From: Phyllobacterium pellucidum
Lineage (GTDB): Bacteria; Pseudomonadota; Alphaproteobacteria; Rhizobiales; Rhizobiaceae
Length of the DNA: 64,000 nucleotides
Direction: 5' to 3'
Assembly (NCBI RefSeq): GCF_013327855.1
Contig: NZ_JABUMX010000001.1
Location: 1,364,001-1,428,000 of the forward strand
Each line of letters begins with the position of its first letter. The first letter of the stretch is position 1. This document shows positions 8,795-19,362 of the stretch, one piece after another. A model generated the notes under the pieces. The model made no database searches. It worked only from the letters and a program-made list of their open reading frames with translations, and had not been told where the DNA came from. The translations under genes were made by a program, and so were the position numbers.

Positions 8795-10405
8795 TCACTT
8801 TGATACGTTGAAGACGTAGTTGGTGTCGAACGACGGTCCGAGCTTGAAGCCTTTGAGGTTCGAGCGCAGGGCCGAGACTTCCGTCTGCTGGAAGATCAAG
8901 ACGAACGGGCTGGTCGCCAGAACTTTCTTCTGCAGATCCTGGTACATGGCGGCACGCTTGGCATTGTCGCGTTCGAGCAGGGCAGCTTTGGTTTCCTTGG
9001 TCAAATCCGGCACATCCCAGGCATTGCGCCATGCGAGGGTCTTGTTGGTGCCTTCATCCGAATTGTTCGGGTTGTTGGTGAAGGTGTCGGCATTCGAATT
9101 CGGATCCCAGTAATCGACGCCCCATTGACCGATATAAGAGTCGTGGGTACGAGCGCGATACTTTGTAAGCGTCTGCTTACCGTCACCCGGTATGATTTCC
9201 ATCTTTACGCCGGCCTGCGCCATCGTCTGCTGAATGGATTCGGCGATGCCCGTCACCGGCTGGTTGTTGCGCACATCCATCGTGAAGGAGAAACCATCCT
9301 TCAGCCCGGCCTTTTCCAGAAGCTCCTTGGCCTTGGCGACGTCGAGCTTGTAGGGGTTCTCGTCGAGTTCGCCGAGAATGCCCTTGGGCAGGAAGGTCTG
9401 ATGAATCTCGCCGATGCCCTTGATCAGCTTTTCGCCGATCGCATCGTAATCTACGAGATATTTCAGGGCTTCGAGCACTTCCGGCTTGGCGAGGTTCGGA
9501 TTCTTCTGGTTGAGGCTGAAGTAATAGATCGTGCCCTTCGGGGCGCTCGTCGTGGTGATCTCGCCGTTCTTGACGACCTGTTCAAGATCGTTAGGCTCGA
9601 GGTTGCGAGCAACGTCGATATCACCCTTTTCGAGCAACAGGCGCTGCGCGGCGCTTTCCTTCACGTGACGATAAATGACGCGGTTCAGCGGCGCCTTGGT
9701 ACCGTAATAATTGTCATTGCGCTCGAGGACGATGATTTCGTTGGCGCGCCAGTCGCGAATCTTCATCGGGCCCGAGCCAGCGTAAGCGGTCTTCAACCAG
9801 GCATAGCCGAAATCGTCATTGACGACATGTTCGGAGACGAGCTTCTTGTCCACCACCGAAGCGACCGTGGCCGTCAGACAGTTAAGAACGAAGCTCGGTG
9901 CATAGGCCTGATCCACCGTGAACACGAAGGTCGACGGGTCGGTTGCCTTGGCTTTTTCCGTGATATTGTCCGGCTTCAGGCCAAACTGCGTAAGGATAAA
10001 CGCTGGGCTCTTGTCGAGCTTGACGGCGCGCTCGAACGACCAGGCGACATCCTCGGCGGTGATCGGATTGCCCGAGGCAAATTTCAGATCCGGCTTGATC
10101 TTGAACGTATAGGTCAGGCCATCATCGGATACTGTCCAACTTGCGGCAATATCGGCGACGATCTTCGAAGGGTCGTTGATGTCGAGCCGAACGAGCTTGT
10201 CATAGGTATTGCCATTGATTTCGCCGGTGGTGAGCTCGAAGGCTTCAGCCGGATCGAGTGTGATCACGTCGTCGATGGCGAAGGCTTCGACAAGCGTATC
10301 GGCGGGCGTTGCGGCAAATGCCGGCACGCCGGACACCAGGATCGCGGAAAGCGCAGCGCCCCCGAGCAGAAGGCGAAATTTGGAGTCGATCTTGTTCATC
10401 AGCAT
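8795..10405 (-). CDS. Peptide ABC transporter substrate-binding protein (family 5)
   Basis: Periplasmic binding protein of the SBP_bac_5 (DppA/OppA) family, 536 residues. The signal peptide covers about the first 32 residues and ends FAATPAD. Family features are LTTGEINGNTYDKLVRLD, WTVSDDGLTYTFKIKPDLKFASGNPITAEDVAWSFERA and GSGPMKIRDW. The chosen ATG at 10405 follows AGGGAA seven bases upstream; a second ATG two codons later is possible. It lies 35 bp after the dipeptidase gene, and the pairing with a dipeptidase suggests di- or tripeptides, possibly D-amino-acid-containing peptides, as ligand. Confidence 0.93.
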   Translation of the reverse strand: MLMNKIDSKFRLLLGGAALSAILVSGVPAFAATPADTLVEAFAIDDVITLDPAEAFELTTGEINGNTYDKLVRLDINDPSKIVADIAASWTVSDDGLTYTFKIKPDLKFASGNPITAEDVAWSFERAVKLDKSPAFILTQFGLKPDNITEKAKATDPSTFVFTVDQAYAPSFVLNCLTATVASVVDKKLVSEHVVNDDFGYAWLKTAYAGSGPMKIRDWRANEIIVLERNDNYYGTKAPLNRVIYRHVKESAAQRLLLEKGDIDVARNLEPNDLEQVVKNGEITTTSAPKGTIYYFSLNQKNPNLAKPEVLEALKYLVDYDAIGEKLIKGIGEIHQTFLPKGILGELDENPYKLDVAKAKELLEKAGLKDGFSFTMDVRNNQPVTGIAESIQQTMAQAGVKMEIIPGDGKQTLTKYRARTHDSYIGQWGVDYWDPNSNADTFTNNPNNSDEGTNKTLAWRNAWDVPDLTKETKAALLERDNAKRAAMYQDLQKKVLATSPFVLIFQQTEVSALRSNLKGFKLGPSFDTNYVFNVSK

Positions 10406-10440
10406 TGGTCAGTTCCCTGTTCTAGAGCGATGTCGTCTTG

Positions 10441-11496
10441 TTATTGTTCTTCATGCCAGGCGGAACGCAGCACGCGCAGCCAGTTGTCGCGGCATATCTT
10501 GGCCAGATCCTCGCCTGCGTAGCCGGCATCGCGCAGGGCAGCAACGAGGTTCTGGTTGCCGCTCGCGTCGCCGATCTCGCCGGGGATCTTGGCGCCGTCA
10601 AAATCGGAGCCCAGCGCCACGCAATCGATGCCCATGCGGTTCAGCATGTAATCGATGTGGCGGATCATATCTGAAAGTGGGGTATCGGCATTTTCGCGCG
10701 CGTCAGGCCGCAACATGGCGACCGCGTAATTCAGGCCCACCAGCCCCTTGCTCTCGCGAATAGCGTCGAGTTGCCTGTCGGTCAGATTGCGCGCGACCGG
10801 GGTCAGCGCATGCACGTTGGAATGGCTTGCAACGAGCGGCTGATCGCTGATGCGCGCGACATCCCAGAAGCCTTTTTCGGTGATGTGGGCAAGGTCGATG
10901 AGAATACCCAGTCTGTTGCAGGCCAGGACCAACGCCTCGCCCTCTGCGGTAAGGCCGGGGCCGGTGTCCGGCGACATCGGATAGGCGAAGGGCACGCCAT
11001 GGGCAAAGATATTGTTGCGGCTCCAGACCGGACCAAGGGTGCGCAGCCCCGCCGCATAGAAAACGTCAAGCGCCGCCAGATCAGCGCCTATCGCCTCGCA
11101 GCCTTCCATATGCAGGACCGCAGCAAAGGTGCCGTCGCGCATGCACGCTTCGATTTCGGCCGTCGTACGGCAGAGCTTCCAGCCGCCGCCACGCTCCAGG
11201 CGCAAAGCGATGGACGCCATTTCAAGCGCGACATCCAATGAAGGAGCCCGCTCGAGCGGCGCGGCCAAGGGCGTCGAATAATGCCCGTTGGCATCGGGGG
11301 CCTTGAATGCGAGATCGCCCGAGGGAACATAGATGGCGCAGAGTCCGCCGGCGAGCCCGCCCTTCTGTGCCCTTAGCTTGTCGATGTGTCCGGAGGTCGT
11401 CCCCTTGACGAATTCTTCCACGGGATCGGCGCCGTCTCTCGAATGTTTCCACAACCGGTAAAGCACATCGTTGTGACCATCGAAGACAGGCTGCAT
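10441..11496 (-). CDS. Membrane dipeptidase family (M19) zinc dipeptidase
   Basis: A 351-residue peptidase of the renal dipeptidase family. It hydrolyses dipeptides, often with D-residues at the C-terminal position in this family. Metal ligands can be assigned by motif: HxD in FDGHNDVL (residues 5-12), Glu in LHMEGCEAIG, and His residues in LIDLAHITEKGFWDV and VASHSNVHAL; ALGSDFDGAKIPGEIGD is the C-terminal family block. There is no signal peptide, so it is cytoplasmic and fits with peptides brought in by the transporter encoded downstream. GGGA precedes the ATG. It is first in the operon; about 280 bp upstream separates it from the divergent toxin-antitoxin genes. Confidence 0.93.
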   Translation of the reverse strand: MQPVFDGHNDVLYRLWKHSRDGADPVEEFVKGTTSGHIDKLRAQKGGLAGGLCAIYVPSGDLAFKAPDANGHYSTPLAAPLERAPSLDVALEMASIALRLERGGGWKLCRTTAEIEACMRDGTFAAVLHMEGCEAIGADLAALDVFYAAGLRTLGPVWSRNNIFAHGVPFAYPMSPDTGPGLTAEGEALVLACNRLGILIDLAHITEKGFWDVARISDQPLVASHSNVHALTPVARNLTDRQLDAIRESKGLVGLNYAVAMLRPDARENADTPLSDMIRHIDYMLNRMGIDCVALGSDFDGAKIPGEIGDASGNQNLVAALRDAGYAGEDLAKICRDNWLRVLRSAWHEEQ

Positions 11497-11743
11497 TTCA
11501 ATTCCCGATCAGGTTGGCAAACAGCGACATTTCCGTCGGGCAAGCATCCCGCCATCCCGAACCGACGTCGCCGAGTGACAAAAAATCATGACGCCAGCGA
11601 ACAGGCAATAGCGTTGTTGTACAAAAGTATAAAAGACTTTAGTCGCTTCACAACTGATCGCCTGTTGCACACTGTTAAGTTGTGGACGATTGCCGCCCCC
11701 CCGGAATTCACACCGGCGGCCGTTTGCTATCATCCCACCCGAT

Positions 11744-11753
11744 ATGATATCAT
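11744..11753. promoter_or_regulatory. Palindrome ATGATATCAT, candidate antitoxin operator
   Basis: A perfect 10-bp palindrome, 27 bp before the antitoxin start, in an AT-richer stretch (CCGATATGATATCATCC). Ribbon-helix-helix antitoxins of the FitA/VapB type normally repress their own operon through such short inverted repeats. This function is inferred from position and family only. Confidence 0.45.
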
Positions 11754-11779
11754 CCACCTGGCGTTATAGTGGAGAAATC

Positions 11780-12019
11780 ATGGCTGCCGTAACCATCAGG
11801 AATTTGCCGGAAGAAACGCATCGTGCGCTCAAATTGCGTGCCGCCAAACATGGCCGGAGCACGGAGGCCGAAATTCGCGAAATTCTGGAGGAGGCGACAC
11901 GCCCGAAGGATCGCTTGAAGATAGGCTCGGAACTTGCCGCTTTCGGCCGCCGCCATGGCGGGCTTGACCTTGAACCCGGCCGGGATCAGACACCCGCAGA
12001 ACCTGCGGATTTTGAATGA
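11780..12019 (+). CDS. FitA/VapB-type ribbon-helix-helix antitoxin
   Basis: A 79-residue antitoxin. The N terminus (AAVTIRNLPEETHRALKLRAAKHGRSTEAEIREILEEA) is the Arc/MetJ-like ribbon-helix-helix fold of FitA-like antitoxins; the acidic, Pro-rich C terminus (DLEPGRDQTPAEPADFE) is suited to wrapping the toxin. The start at 11780 has GGAG five bases upstream (GGAGAAATC), which rules out the longer frame from 11690. Its stop overlaps the toxin start (ATGA). It probably represses its own promoter with the palindrome just upstream. Confidence 0.92.
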   Translation: MAAVTIRNLPEETHRALKLRAAKHGRSTEAEIREILEEATRPKDRLKIGSELAAFGRRHGGLDLEPGRDQTPAEPADFE

Positions 12020-12444
12020 TCGTCCTTGATACGAATGTTATTTCCGAGCCGCTGAAACGGAGCCCGGCCCCGGGGGTATTGTCGTGGCTCGATCAACAAG
12101 GGGCCGAAACGCTGTTTCTCACCACAACAAGCCTGTCGGAGCTTCTCCTCGGGATTGAACTCTTGCCCAAAGGCAAGCGAAAACAAGGCCTTGATCGCGC
12201 GCTGAGCGAACTCATTTCGTACCTCTTCGGCGATCGGATCCTCGATTTTGACCGGCAAGCGGCCTTGGTCTACGCCCCGTTGGTGAGCCAGGCGCGTTCG
12301 ACCGGACGGACGATCTCAATCGCAGACGGGCAAATAGCTGCGGTCGCAAAGAGCCGCGGATATTCCGTCGCCTCGAGAGACACAATGCCATTCACCGCGG
12401 CCGGGCTCACGGTGATCAATCCATGGCAAGAAGAAAAGACCTAG
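12016..12444 (+). CDS. PIN-domain ribonuclease toxin (FitB/VapC type)
   Basis: A 142-residue PIN-domain toxin, expected to be a Mg-dependent endoribonuclease. The acidic active-site residues are visible: Asp5 in MIVLDTNVISE, Glu42 in SLSELLLGIE, Asp104 in SIADGQIAAVA and Asp122 in SRDT. The start overlaps the antitoxin stop. The stop codon ends at 12444, immediately next to the stop of gyrB on the other strand with no spacer base. All active-site residues are present, so the toxin looks intact. The cellular target cannot be read from sequence. Confidence 0.93.
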   Translation: MIVLDTNVISEPLKRSPAPGVLSWLDQQGAETLFLTTTSLSELLLGIELLPKGKRKQGLDRALSELISYLFGDRILDFDRQAALVYAPLVSQARSTGRTISIADGQIAAVAKSRGYSVASRDTMPFTAAGLTVINPWQEEKT

Positions 12445-14892
<2,448 letters not shown>

Positions 14893-15145
14893 TCAATCTT
14901 TTCTCGGGTCGCCAGGATCGGCGCGCCGTATTTATAGCAGAACCGGGCGAATCATGCCCGGTCCTTGGCCTAGATATAGTGCTTATCGCGCGTTTTTCCA
15001 ATTCTAAGGGGTGTGAATATCCACGGATCATGGCCAAATTGGCTCATCCGGGCGAGAAATACGACCGGAGGTCCGCACCCGGGCGTGCGCCTGATCCGGC
15101 GGGCTGAGAACAATCCGCCAGACAGAGTTAAGGCCGCAATGCGCG

Positions 15146-15568
15146 CTACTCGATGATCTGGACCGATCCCGACGCAGGTTTTGCGACAGGCGAACGGGCA
15201 TCGAGGAAGCTCTTGACTTCGCTGAACTTCAAGCTGCCGTCCCGGTCGCGGTCAATCTCGGCGAAGTGATCGACAAAAAAGCCGAGCCCGGAGTTTGAAG
15301 CGGATTCCTGCGTGACAAGGTGGGTCGCCGGATCCGCGGCCCGGTCGAAGAGCGAGGCTGTGCGCTGGTCGACTTCGGTCGCGACCCTTGCTCGGGTCAA
15401 CGGGACCGCTGCCATCCGCGATGGCGCCTTACGCGGCGCGAAGCCACGCTGCATTCTCATGAGGCCGCGCTGCTGCCGCGACTCGCTGTCGAAATCACCC
15501 GCACTGGCGAGCGAGGCGCTGCAAATGACGCCAATCAGGATTGACGCACAGATATGATGTCGTTTCAT
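15146..15568 (-). CDS. Secreted EF-hand protein paired with S10 peptidase (copy A)
   Basis: A 140-residue protein with a signal peptide (MKRHHICASILIGVICSASLASA) and one perfect EF-hand loop at residues 106-117 (DRDRDGSLKFSE: Asp at positions 1, 3 and 5, Gly at 6, Glu at 12). The helix before it reads FFVDHFAEI and the one after VKSFLDAR. The middle is basic and low complexity. The start overlaps the stop of the peptidase gene (ATGA), so both are probably translated together. A homologous protein follows the second S10 gene (36392-36781). Periplasmic calcium binding is a safe inference; an inhibitor, chaperone or activator role for the peptidase is a guess. Confidence 0.85.
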   Translation of the reverse strand: MKRHHICASILIGVICSASLASAGDFDSESRQQRGLMRMQRGFAPRKAPSRMAAVPLTRARVATEVDQRTASLFDRAADPATHLVTQESASNSGLGFFVDHFAEIDRDRDGSLKFSEVKSFLDARSPVAKPASGSVQIIE

Positions 15569-17328
15569 TGTTTCACCTGTTCAAATGCGGGCGGGTTGGA
15601 TGCGGCAAACATTGTCGCCGACGGCCCATCGTAGAAGGCGTCCAGATCTTGCATCAGGGTGGCATAAGAGCGGGTGTAAAAAGGCGCTACTCCGTGGCCA
15701 CCCTCGTAAACCTTGACCGGCACCTTGTAGGTGAGGCCGCCTATTTGAAGGTCAACTTCCGACCGATTGAATGGCGTAATCAGATCGTAGTAGCCGTGCT
15801 GAACCATGACTTTCAAGTCTGGATTGAGCGTCATGCTGAATGTCAAATCCGGAACGCTATTACCTGCCCGTTCCTTGTTGTCTCCGATCGTTTGAGGATC
15901 GGGTCGATAATCCCAGATGTCGATGATCTTACCGTTGAAGCCAACATAAGGCGATTGAGATTCGTAGCCGATGAACTTGGCGTGGTAATCTTTTCGCCAG
16001 GCGAAGTAATCGCTCGTGCGATCAAAGGCCGGATCTACGGCTTCCGGCTCATCAAAGTAGCGTCCATCGCCGAGCAAAAGGTCTCCCGTCTCGGGCGCAA
16101 ATTTATGCGTAAATTCGTCCGGGTCCATATTTGGCGTCGCAATCCAAGGATTGTTCTTTGAACTGTCGCCAGGTTGGTACATTTTACCCACACCGGTATA
16201 GGCGAATAGTTTGTCGAGGAATTTGATCCCCTCAGGCTTTTTGATGTAGTCTTCCCAAGGCTTTCTATCCGGCACTTTCGCGTCGGTTCCGCTGAAGACT
16301 TCGTAGTAAAGATTACTGAACTCGGATCCGAAGGCGCGCGCATTTGTGGCAAACACCTCAAGTCCCTGATTTCCACGAGCTGTAGACTTCTTGTGGAAGT
16401 CCGCCACCATCGCATAGGTCGGGATCGCCCCGCCGCAGCTTGTGTAGAACCGGTAGCAACCGCTCGTTTGATTCAAACTCGGGGAATTCAGGACGAGCCC
16501 GGAAAGGACATTTTTGTTCGTCGTGAAGGTCGTGTATTGGCTGGTGCCGCTCTCCAGCAGCAGACGTGCCATGATTGGCGCCCGAAATCCGCCATAAGAG
16601 ACGCCGTAAATATATTTGGGCGAGTTCTGGCGGTTGTACACGTTCACATAGCGCGTGATGAAATCCCGCAAGACTTTGGCATCGCTATCGGCGCCCCAAA
16701 AGTCACTGTTTCTGTTCGGCCAGATGGCGAGGGAATTGCCGGTCCCGACCGGATCGACGAAGACGAGGTCCGTCTTGTCCAAAATCGTGTTGGGATTGTC
16801 TTTCAACGGCCCGATGACGTCCTCCGATGGGGCCGGTCCGTCTTCTTGCATCGGCCCAAGGAAGCCAATATCCAGTTCGGCGGATGAGCCGCCGGGCCCT
16901 CCGTTGAACACGAAGGTTATTGGGCGCGCATCCCGCGCCTGGTCGTCGCGCGTATAGGCCGTGTAGGAGATCACCGCTTCAGCATTGAACAGACCTGAGC
17001 CAGGTTTGGATGCAATCAGCTGACCGGCGGTCGCCGTGAAGGGAATGGAGGTTCCCTTAAGGGCGATCGTGTGCGCTTTGGCGGCCGAGACTTCGCGAGC
17101 GTCCGAATGATCCAGTCTTCCATCGGGGTCATAATCTGCAGCCGTTATCGGTTTGACCGGAATGGATGCGGGCGGAGGCGCTGGAACAGTCGACGTCGGC
17201 GCCTGCTGAGGCTTGACTGGCGCGGGTTGATTGAACGTCGGCGTCGCATCGGCGCTGTCGGAATCGGATCCTCCGTCGCAAGATGCCAGGAAAACAGCCA
17301 GCAAAAGCCAGCAAAGGCGAAAATTCAT
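15565..17328 (-). CDS. S10 family serine carboxypeptidase lipoprotein (copy A)
   Basis: A 587-residue periplasmic lipoprotein of the serine carboxypeptidase family S10. The lipobox is LASC with the lipidated Cys at 17, followed by a Pro-rich linker to about residue 60. Family blocks: FVFNGGPGGSSAE (139-151), VFVDPVGTGNS, and the catalytic triad Ser244 in YGVSYGG, Asp515 in HGYYDLITPFN and His545 in YEGGHGVAPF. Residues 65-76 (DYDPDGRLDHSD) form a perfect dockerin/EF-type calcium loop. The ATG at 17328 has GAGG upstream; a GTG at 17343 would put five residues before the signal. It is coupled to the EF-hand gene and paralogous to 34496-36379. Substrate unknown. Confidence 0.9.
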   Translation of the reverse strand: MNFRLCWLLLAVFLASCDGGSDSDSADATPTFNQPAPVKPQQAPTSTVPAPPPASIPVKPITAADYDPDGRLDHSDAREVSAAKAHTIALKGTSIPFTATAGQLIASKPGSGLFNAEAVISYTAYTRDDQARDARPITFVFNGGPGGSSAELDIGFLGPMQEDGPAPSEDVIGPLKDNPNTILDKTDLVFVDPVGTGNSLAIWPNRNSDFWGADSDAKVLRDFITRYVNVYNRQNSPKYIYGVSYGGFRAPIMARLLLESGTSQYTTFTTNKNVLSGLVLNSPSLNQTSGCYRFYTSCGGAIPTYAMVADFHKKSTARGNQGLEVFATNARAFGSEFSNLYYEVFSGTDAKVPDRKPWEDYIKKPEGIKFLDKLFAYTGVGKMYQPGDSSKNNPWIATPNMDPDEFTHKFAPETGDLLLGDGRYFDEPEAVDPAFDRTSDYFAWRKDYHAKFIGYESQSPYVGFNGKIIDIWDYRPDPQTIGDNKERAGNSVPDLTFSMTLNPDLKVMVQHGYYDLITPFNRSEVDLQIGGLTYKVPVKVYEGGHGVAPFYTRSYATLMQDLDAFYDGPSATMFAASNPPAFEQVKQ

Positions 17329-17411
17329 AATCAAAAACCTCACAATATGGACCGAAACGATATCCGTGCAGGCGGGTAAAAAAGAGGTAGTAGAAATCGG
17401 AATTTAAAATC

Positions 17412-17457
17412 ACGTCGCAAGCTCGAGACGGAGCACACCTTATCCAGTTTGCGACGT
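17412..17457. repeat. Inverted repeat in the S10/P450 divergent promoter region
   Basis: ACGTCGCAA at 17412-17420 and TTGCGACGT at 17449-17457 are exact reverse complements, separated by 28 bp. They sit midway between the divergent starts at 17328 and 17546. The arms are about 3.5 helical turns apart, as expected for a looping or paired-dimer operator. No known regulator motif is recognised. Confidence 0.5.
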
Positions 17458-17545
17458 CAAGTACAAAATGGCTGGTGCCGCCCCAAAAGAAACCATTGGC
17501 ATTTCTGCACCCACATGCCCACATGGTCGGCAGGAGCCTGCTAAT

Positions 17546-18925
17546 ATGAATACTGTTCAAAGCGCCTTTGTTCCTCCAGCGCCCATCCCGCGTACCGGGC
17601 CGGTCGGAACCTTGCGCCTTATTCGAACCATTTATCGCAACCCGCTCGAACTATGGGGAGAGCCTTCCTATAATGAACCGTGGGTGTCGATCGACTGGTC
17701 CTTCGCCCACACGATCATCGCCAATGATCCTGGCCTCATCCGCCACGTCCTCGTCGACAATGCCAGGAACTACAAGATGGCGGCGGTTCGCCAGCGGATC
17801 CTCCGCCCCATCTTGCGCGATGGCCTCCTGACGGCCGAAGGCGAAACGTGGCGCCGTTCTCGCAAGGCCATGGCACCGGTATTTACACCTCGCCACATCA
17901 ATGGTTTTGCCCAGGCGATGAGGCGGACGAGCGAGACTTTCGCCAAGCGCTACGAGAACCTTTCCGGTCCTACGGACGTGTCGCGCGACATGACCATGCT
18001 GACCTATGATATTTTGGCCGAGACGCTGTTCTCCGGCGAGATTGCGGGCGATCCGGACCAGTTTTCGCACGAGGTCGACCGCCTGTTTGAAACCATGGGC
18101 CGCGTCGATCCGCTCGACCTTCTTGGGGCGCCGAACTGGATGCCACGCTTCACCCAAATCCGGGGCAGGCGCGCCCTCGCCTTCTTCCGGCAGATCGTTG
18201 CCAACACCATGGAGATGCGCCGCAAGCGCATGGACCGGGAAGGCGACAAGGTTCCAAACGATTTTCTGACCCTGCTGCTCAGGGCGGAAGGCCCGAAGGG
18301 ACTTTCGCGCGCCGAGATCGAGGACAATATCATTACGTTCATAGGCGCCGGGCATGAAACCACGGCGCGCGCACTGGGCTGGACGCTCTATCTCCTCGCC
18401 AAGGCGCCTTGGGAACGCGATCTGATCGAAGCCGAGATCGACGCCTTTATGGCGCAGGCGGACGTGCCGCCCCCGCATGCCTGGCTCGACGCATTGCCGC
18501 TCACCCGCGCCGCTTTCGAAGAAGCAATGCGGCTTTATCCCCCGGCTCCCTCCATCAACCGCGAACCGATCGAAGACGATCAATATATGGACCTGAAATT
18601 GCCCAAGGGGGCGGCTGTATTGGTTATGCCATGGACGGTCCATCGCCATCGGCTCTATTGGGACAATCCCGATGCGTTCATGCCGTCGCGTTTTCACCCG
18701 GAAAATCGCGACAGGATCGACCGTTTCCAATACTTGCCGTTCGGCGCCGGGCCGCGCGTGTGCATCGGCGCAAGTTTTGCGCTCCAGGAGGCGATCATCG
18801 CGCTGGCGACGCTGCTCCACCGCTTCAGATTCGATGTCGCCGGCGCCTACAAGCCGTGGCCCGTGCAGAAATTGACGACGCAACCCGATGGCGGATTGCC
18901 AATGACAGTGCAGGCGCGGCGCTAA
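17546..18925 (+). CDS. Cytochrome P450
   Basis: A 459-residue haem mono-oxygenase. The I-helix oxygen-binding motif is FIGAGHETTARAL, the K-helix ExxR is EEAMRLYPPAP, and the haem-binding loop is FGAGPRVCIGASFALQEA with the thiolate Cys near residue 406. No membrane anchor is present, so it is a soluble bacterial type. The ATG at 17546 was chosen because AGGAG lies nine bases upstream; a longer frame from 17468 lacks a site. No ferredoxin or reductase gene is adjacent, so the electron donor must be encoded elsewhere. Substrate and CYP family cannot be told from sequence alone. Confidence 0.94.
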   Translation: MNTVQSAFVPPAPIPRTGPVGTLRLIRTIYRNPLELWGEPSYNEPWVSIDWSFAHTIIANDPGLIRHVLVDNARNYKMAAVRQRILRPILRDGLLTAEGETWRRSRKAMAPVFTPRHINGFAQAMRRTSETFAKRYENLSGPTDVSRDMTMLTYDILAETLFSGEIAGDPDQFSHEVDRLFETMGRVDPLDLLGAPNWMPRFTQIRGRRALAFFRQIVANTMEMRRKRMDREGDKVPNDFLTLLLRAEGPKGLSRAEIEDNIITFIGAGHETTARALGWTLYLLAKAPWERDLIEAEIDAFMAQADVPPPHAWLDALPLTRAAFEEAMRLYPPAPSINREPIEDDQYMDLKLPKGAAVLVMPWTVHRHRLYWDNPDAFMPSRFHPENRDRIDRFQYLPFGAGPRVCIGASFALQEAIIALATLLHRFRFDVAGAYKPWPVQKLTTQPDGGLPMTVQARR

Positions 18926-18929
18926 CTTG

Positions 18930-18943
18930 ATTTCCTAGGAAAT
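18930..18943. promoter_or_regulatory. Palindrome ATTTCCTAGGAAAT before the RES-Xre operon
   Basis: A perfect 14-bp palindrome 35 bp upstream of the antitoxin start. It begins four bases after the P450 stop codon and is followed by an AT-rich stretch (ATTCTATATATTTC) that could hold a -10 element. Xre-type antitoxins usually bind inverted repeats in their own promoter, so this is a good operator candidate. Confidence 0.5.
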
Positions 18944-18978
18944 ATTCTATATATTTCTTTCCATTGAAAGGAATATTC

Positions 18979-19362
18979 ATGGGAATCGCTGCTCAGCCGC
19001 TATCAGAAATCCCGGATCGAACCGCCGTCGTTTCCAAGGCGCTGTTGCGGTCATCGGAACTGCTGGGCCTCACCGCAAAGGAACTCGCCCATATTGTCGG
19101 GCTTTCGGAGCCAAGCATATCGCGCTTGAAGCGTAGCCTCGATGGCGCGCCGCTCACCGGCAAGAGTTATGAACTCGCGCTGCTTTTCATCCGCCTCTAC
19201 CGTTCGCTCGACGCTATCGTCGGCGGCGACGATGCGGTGGCGCGCACATGGATGCGAACTGACAACACGATGCTCGGCGGCAAGCCGCTCAACCGGATCA
19301 AAACCATTGACGGCCTCACCCATGTCCTCGCCTATCTGGACGCCCGACGCGCTCCGATCTGA
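18979..19362 (+). CDS. Xre/MbcA/ParS-type antitoxin of a RES-Xre module
   Basis: A 127-residue antitoxin. A helix-turn-helix is seen at LTAKELAHIVGLSEPSISRLKRSL (about residues 33-56), followed by the toxin-binding ParS/MbcA domain containing LFIRLYRSLDAIVGGDDAVARTWMRTDNTMLGGKPLNRI. The start at 18979 has AAAGGA seven bases upstream; an ATG five codons earlier (18964) would place this site inside the gene. It overlaps the RES toxin gene by 41 bp in a different frame, which suggests translational coupling. Probably autorepresses through the 14-bp palindrome upstream. Confidence 0.9.
   Translation: MGIAAQPLSEIPDRTAVVSKALLRSSELLGLTAKELAHIVGLSEPSISRLKRSLDGAPLTGKSYELALLFIRLYRSLDAIVGGDDAVARTWMRTDNTMLGGKPLNRIKTIDGLTHVLAYLDARRAPI

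Noticed and set aside
9125-10522. 465-codon frame on the plus strand over the peptide-binding protein gene
   Set aside because: Antisense shadow of a well-supported gene; no ribosome site or domain.
17651-18883. 410-codon minus-strand frame over the P450 gene
   Set aside because: The P450 on the plus strand has all catalytic motifs; the opposite frame is a shadow.
19142-19321. Longer RES toxin start upstream
   Set aside because: The added residues are Arg/Ser-rich out-of-frame reading of the antitoxin gene; the ATG at 19322 gives the family-like N terminus.
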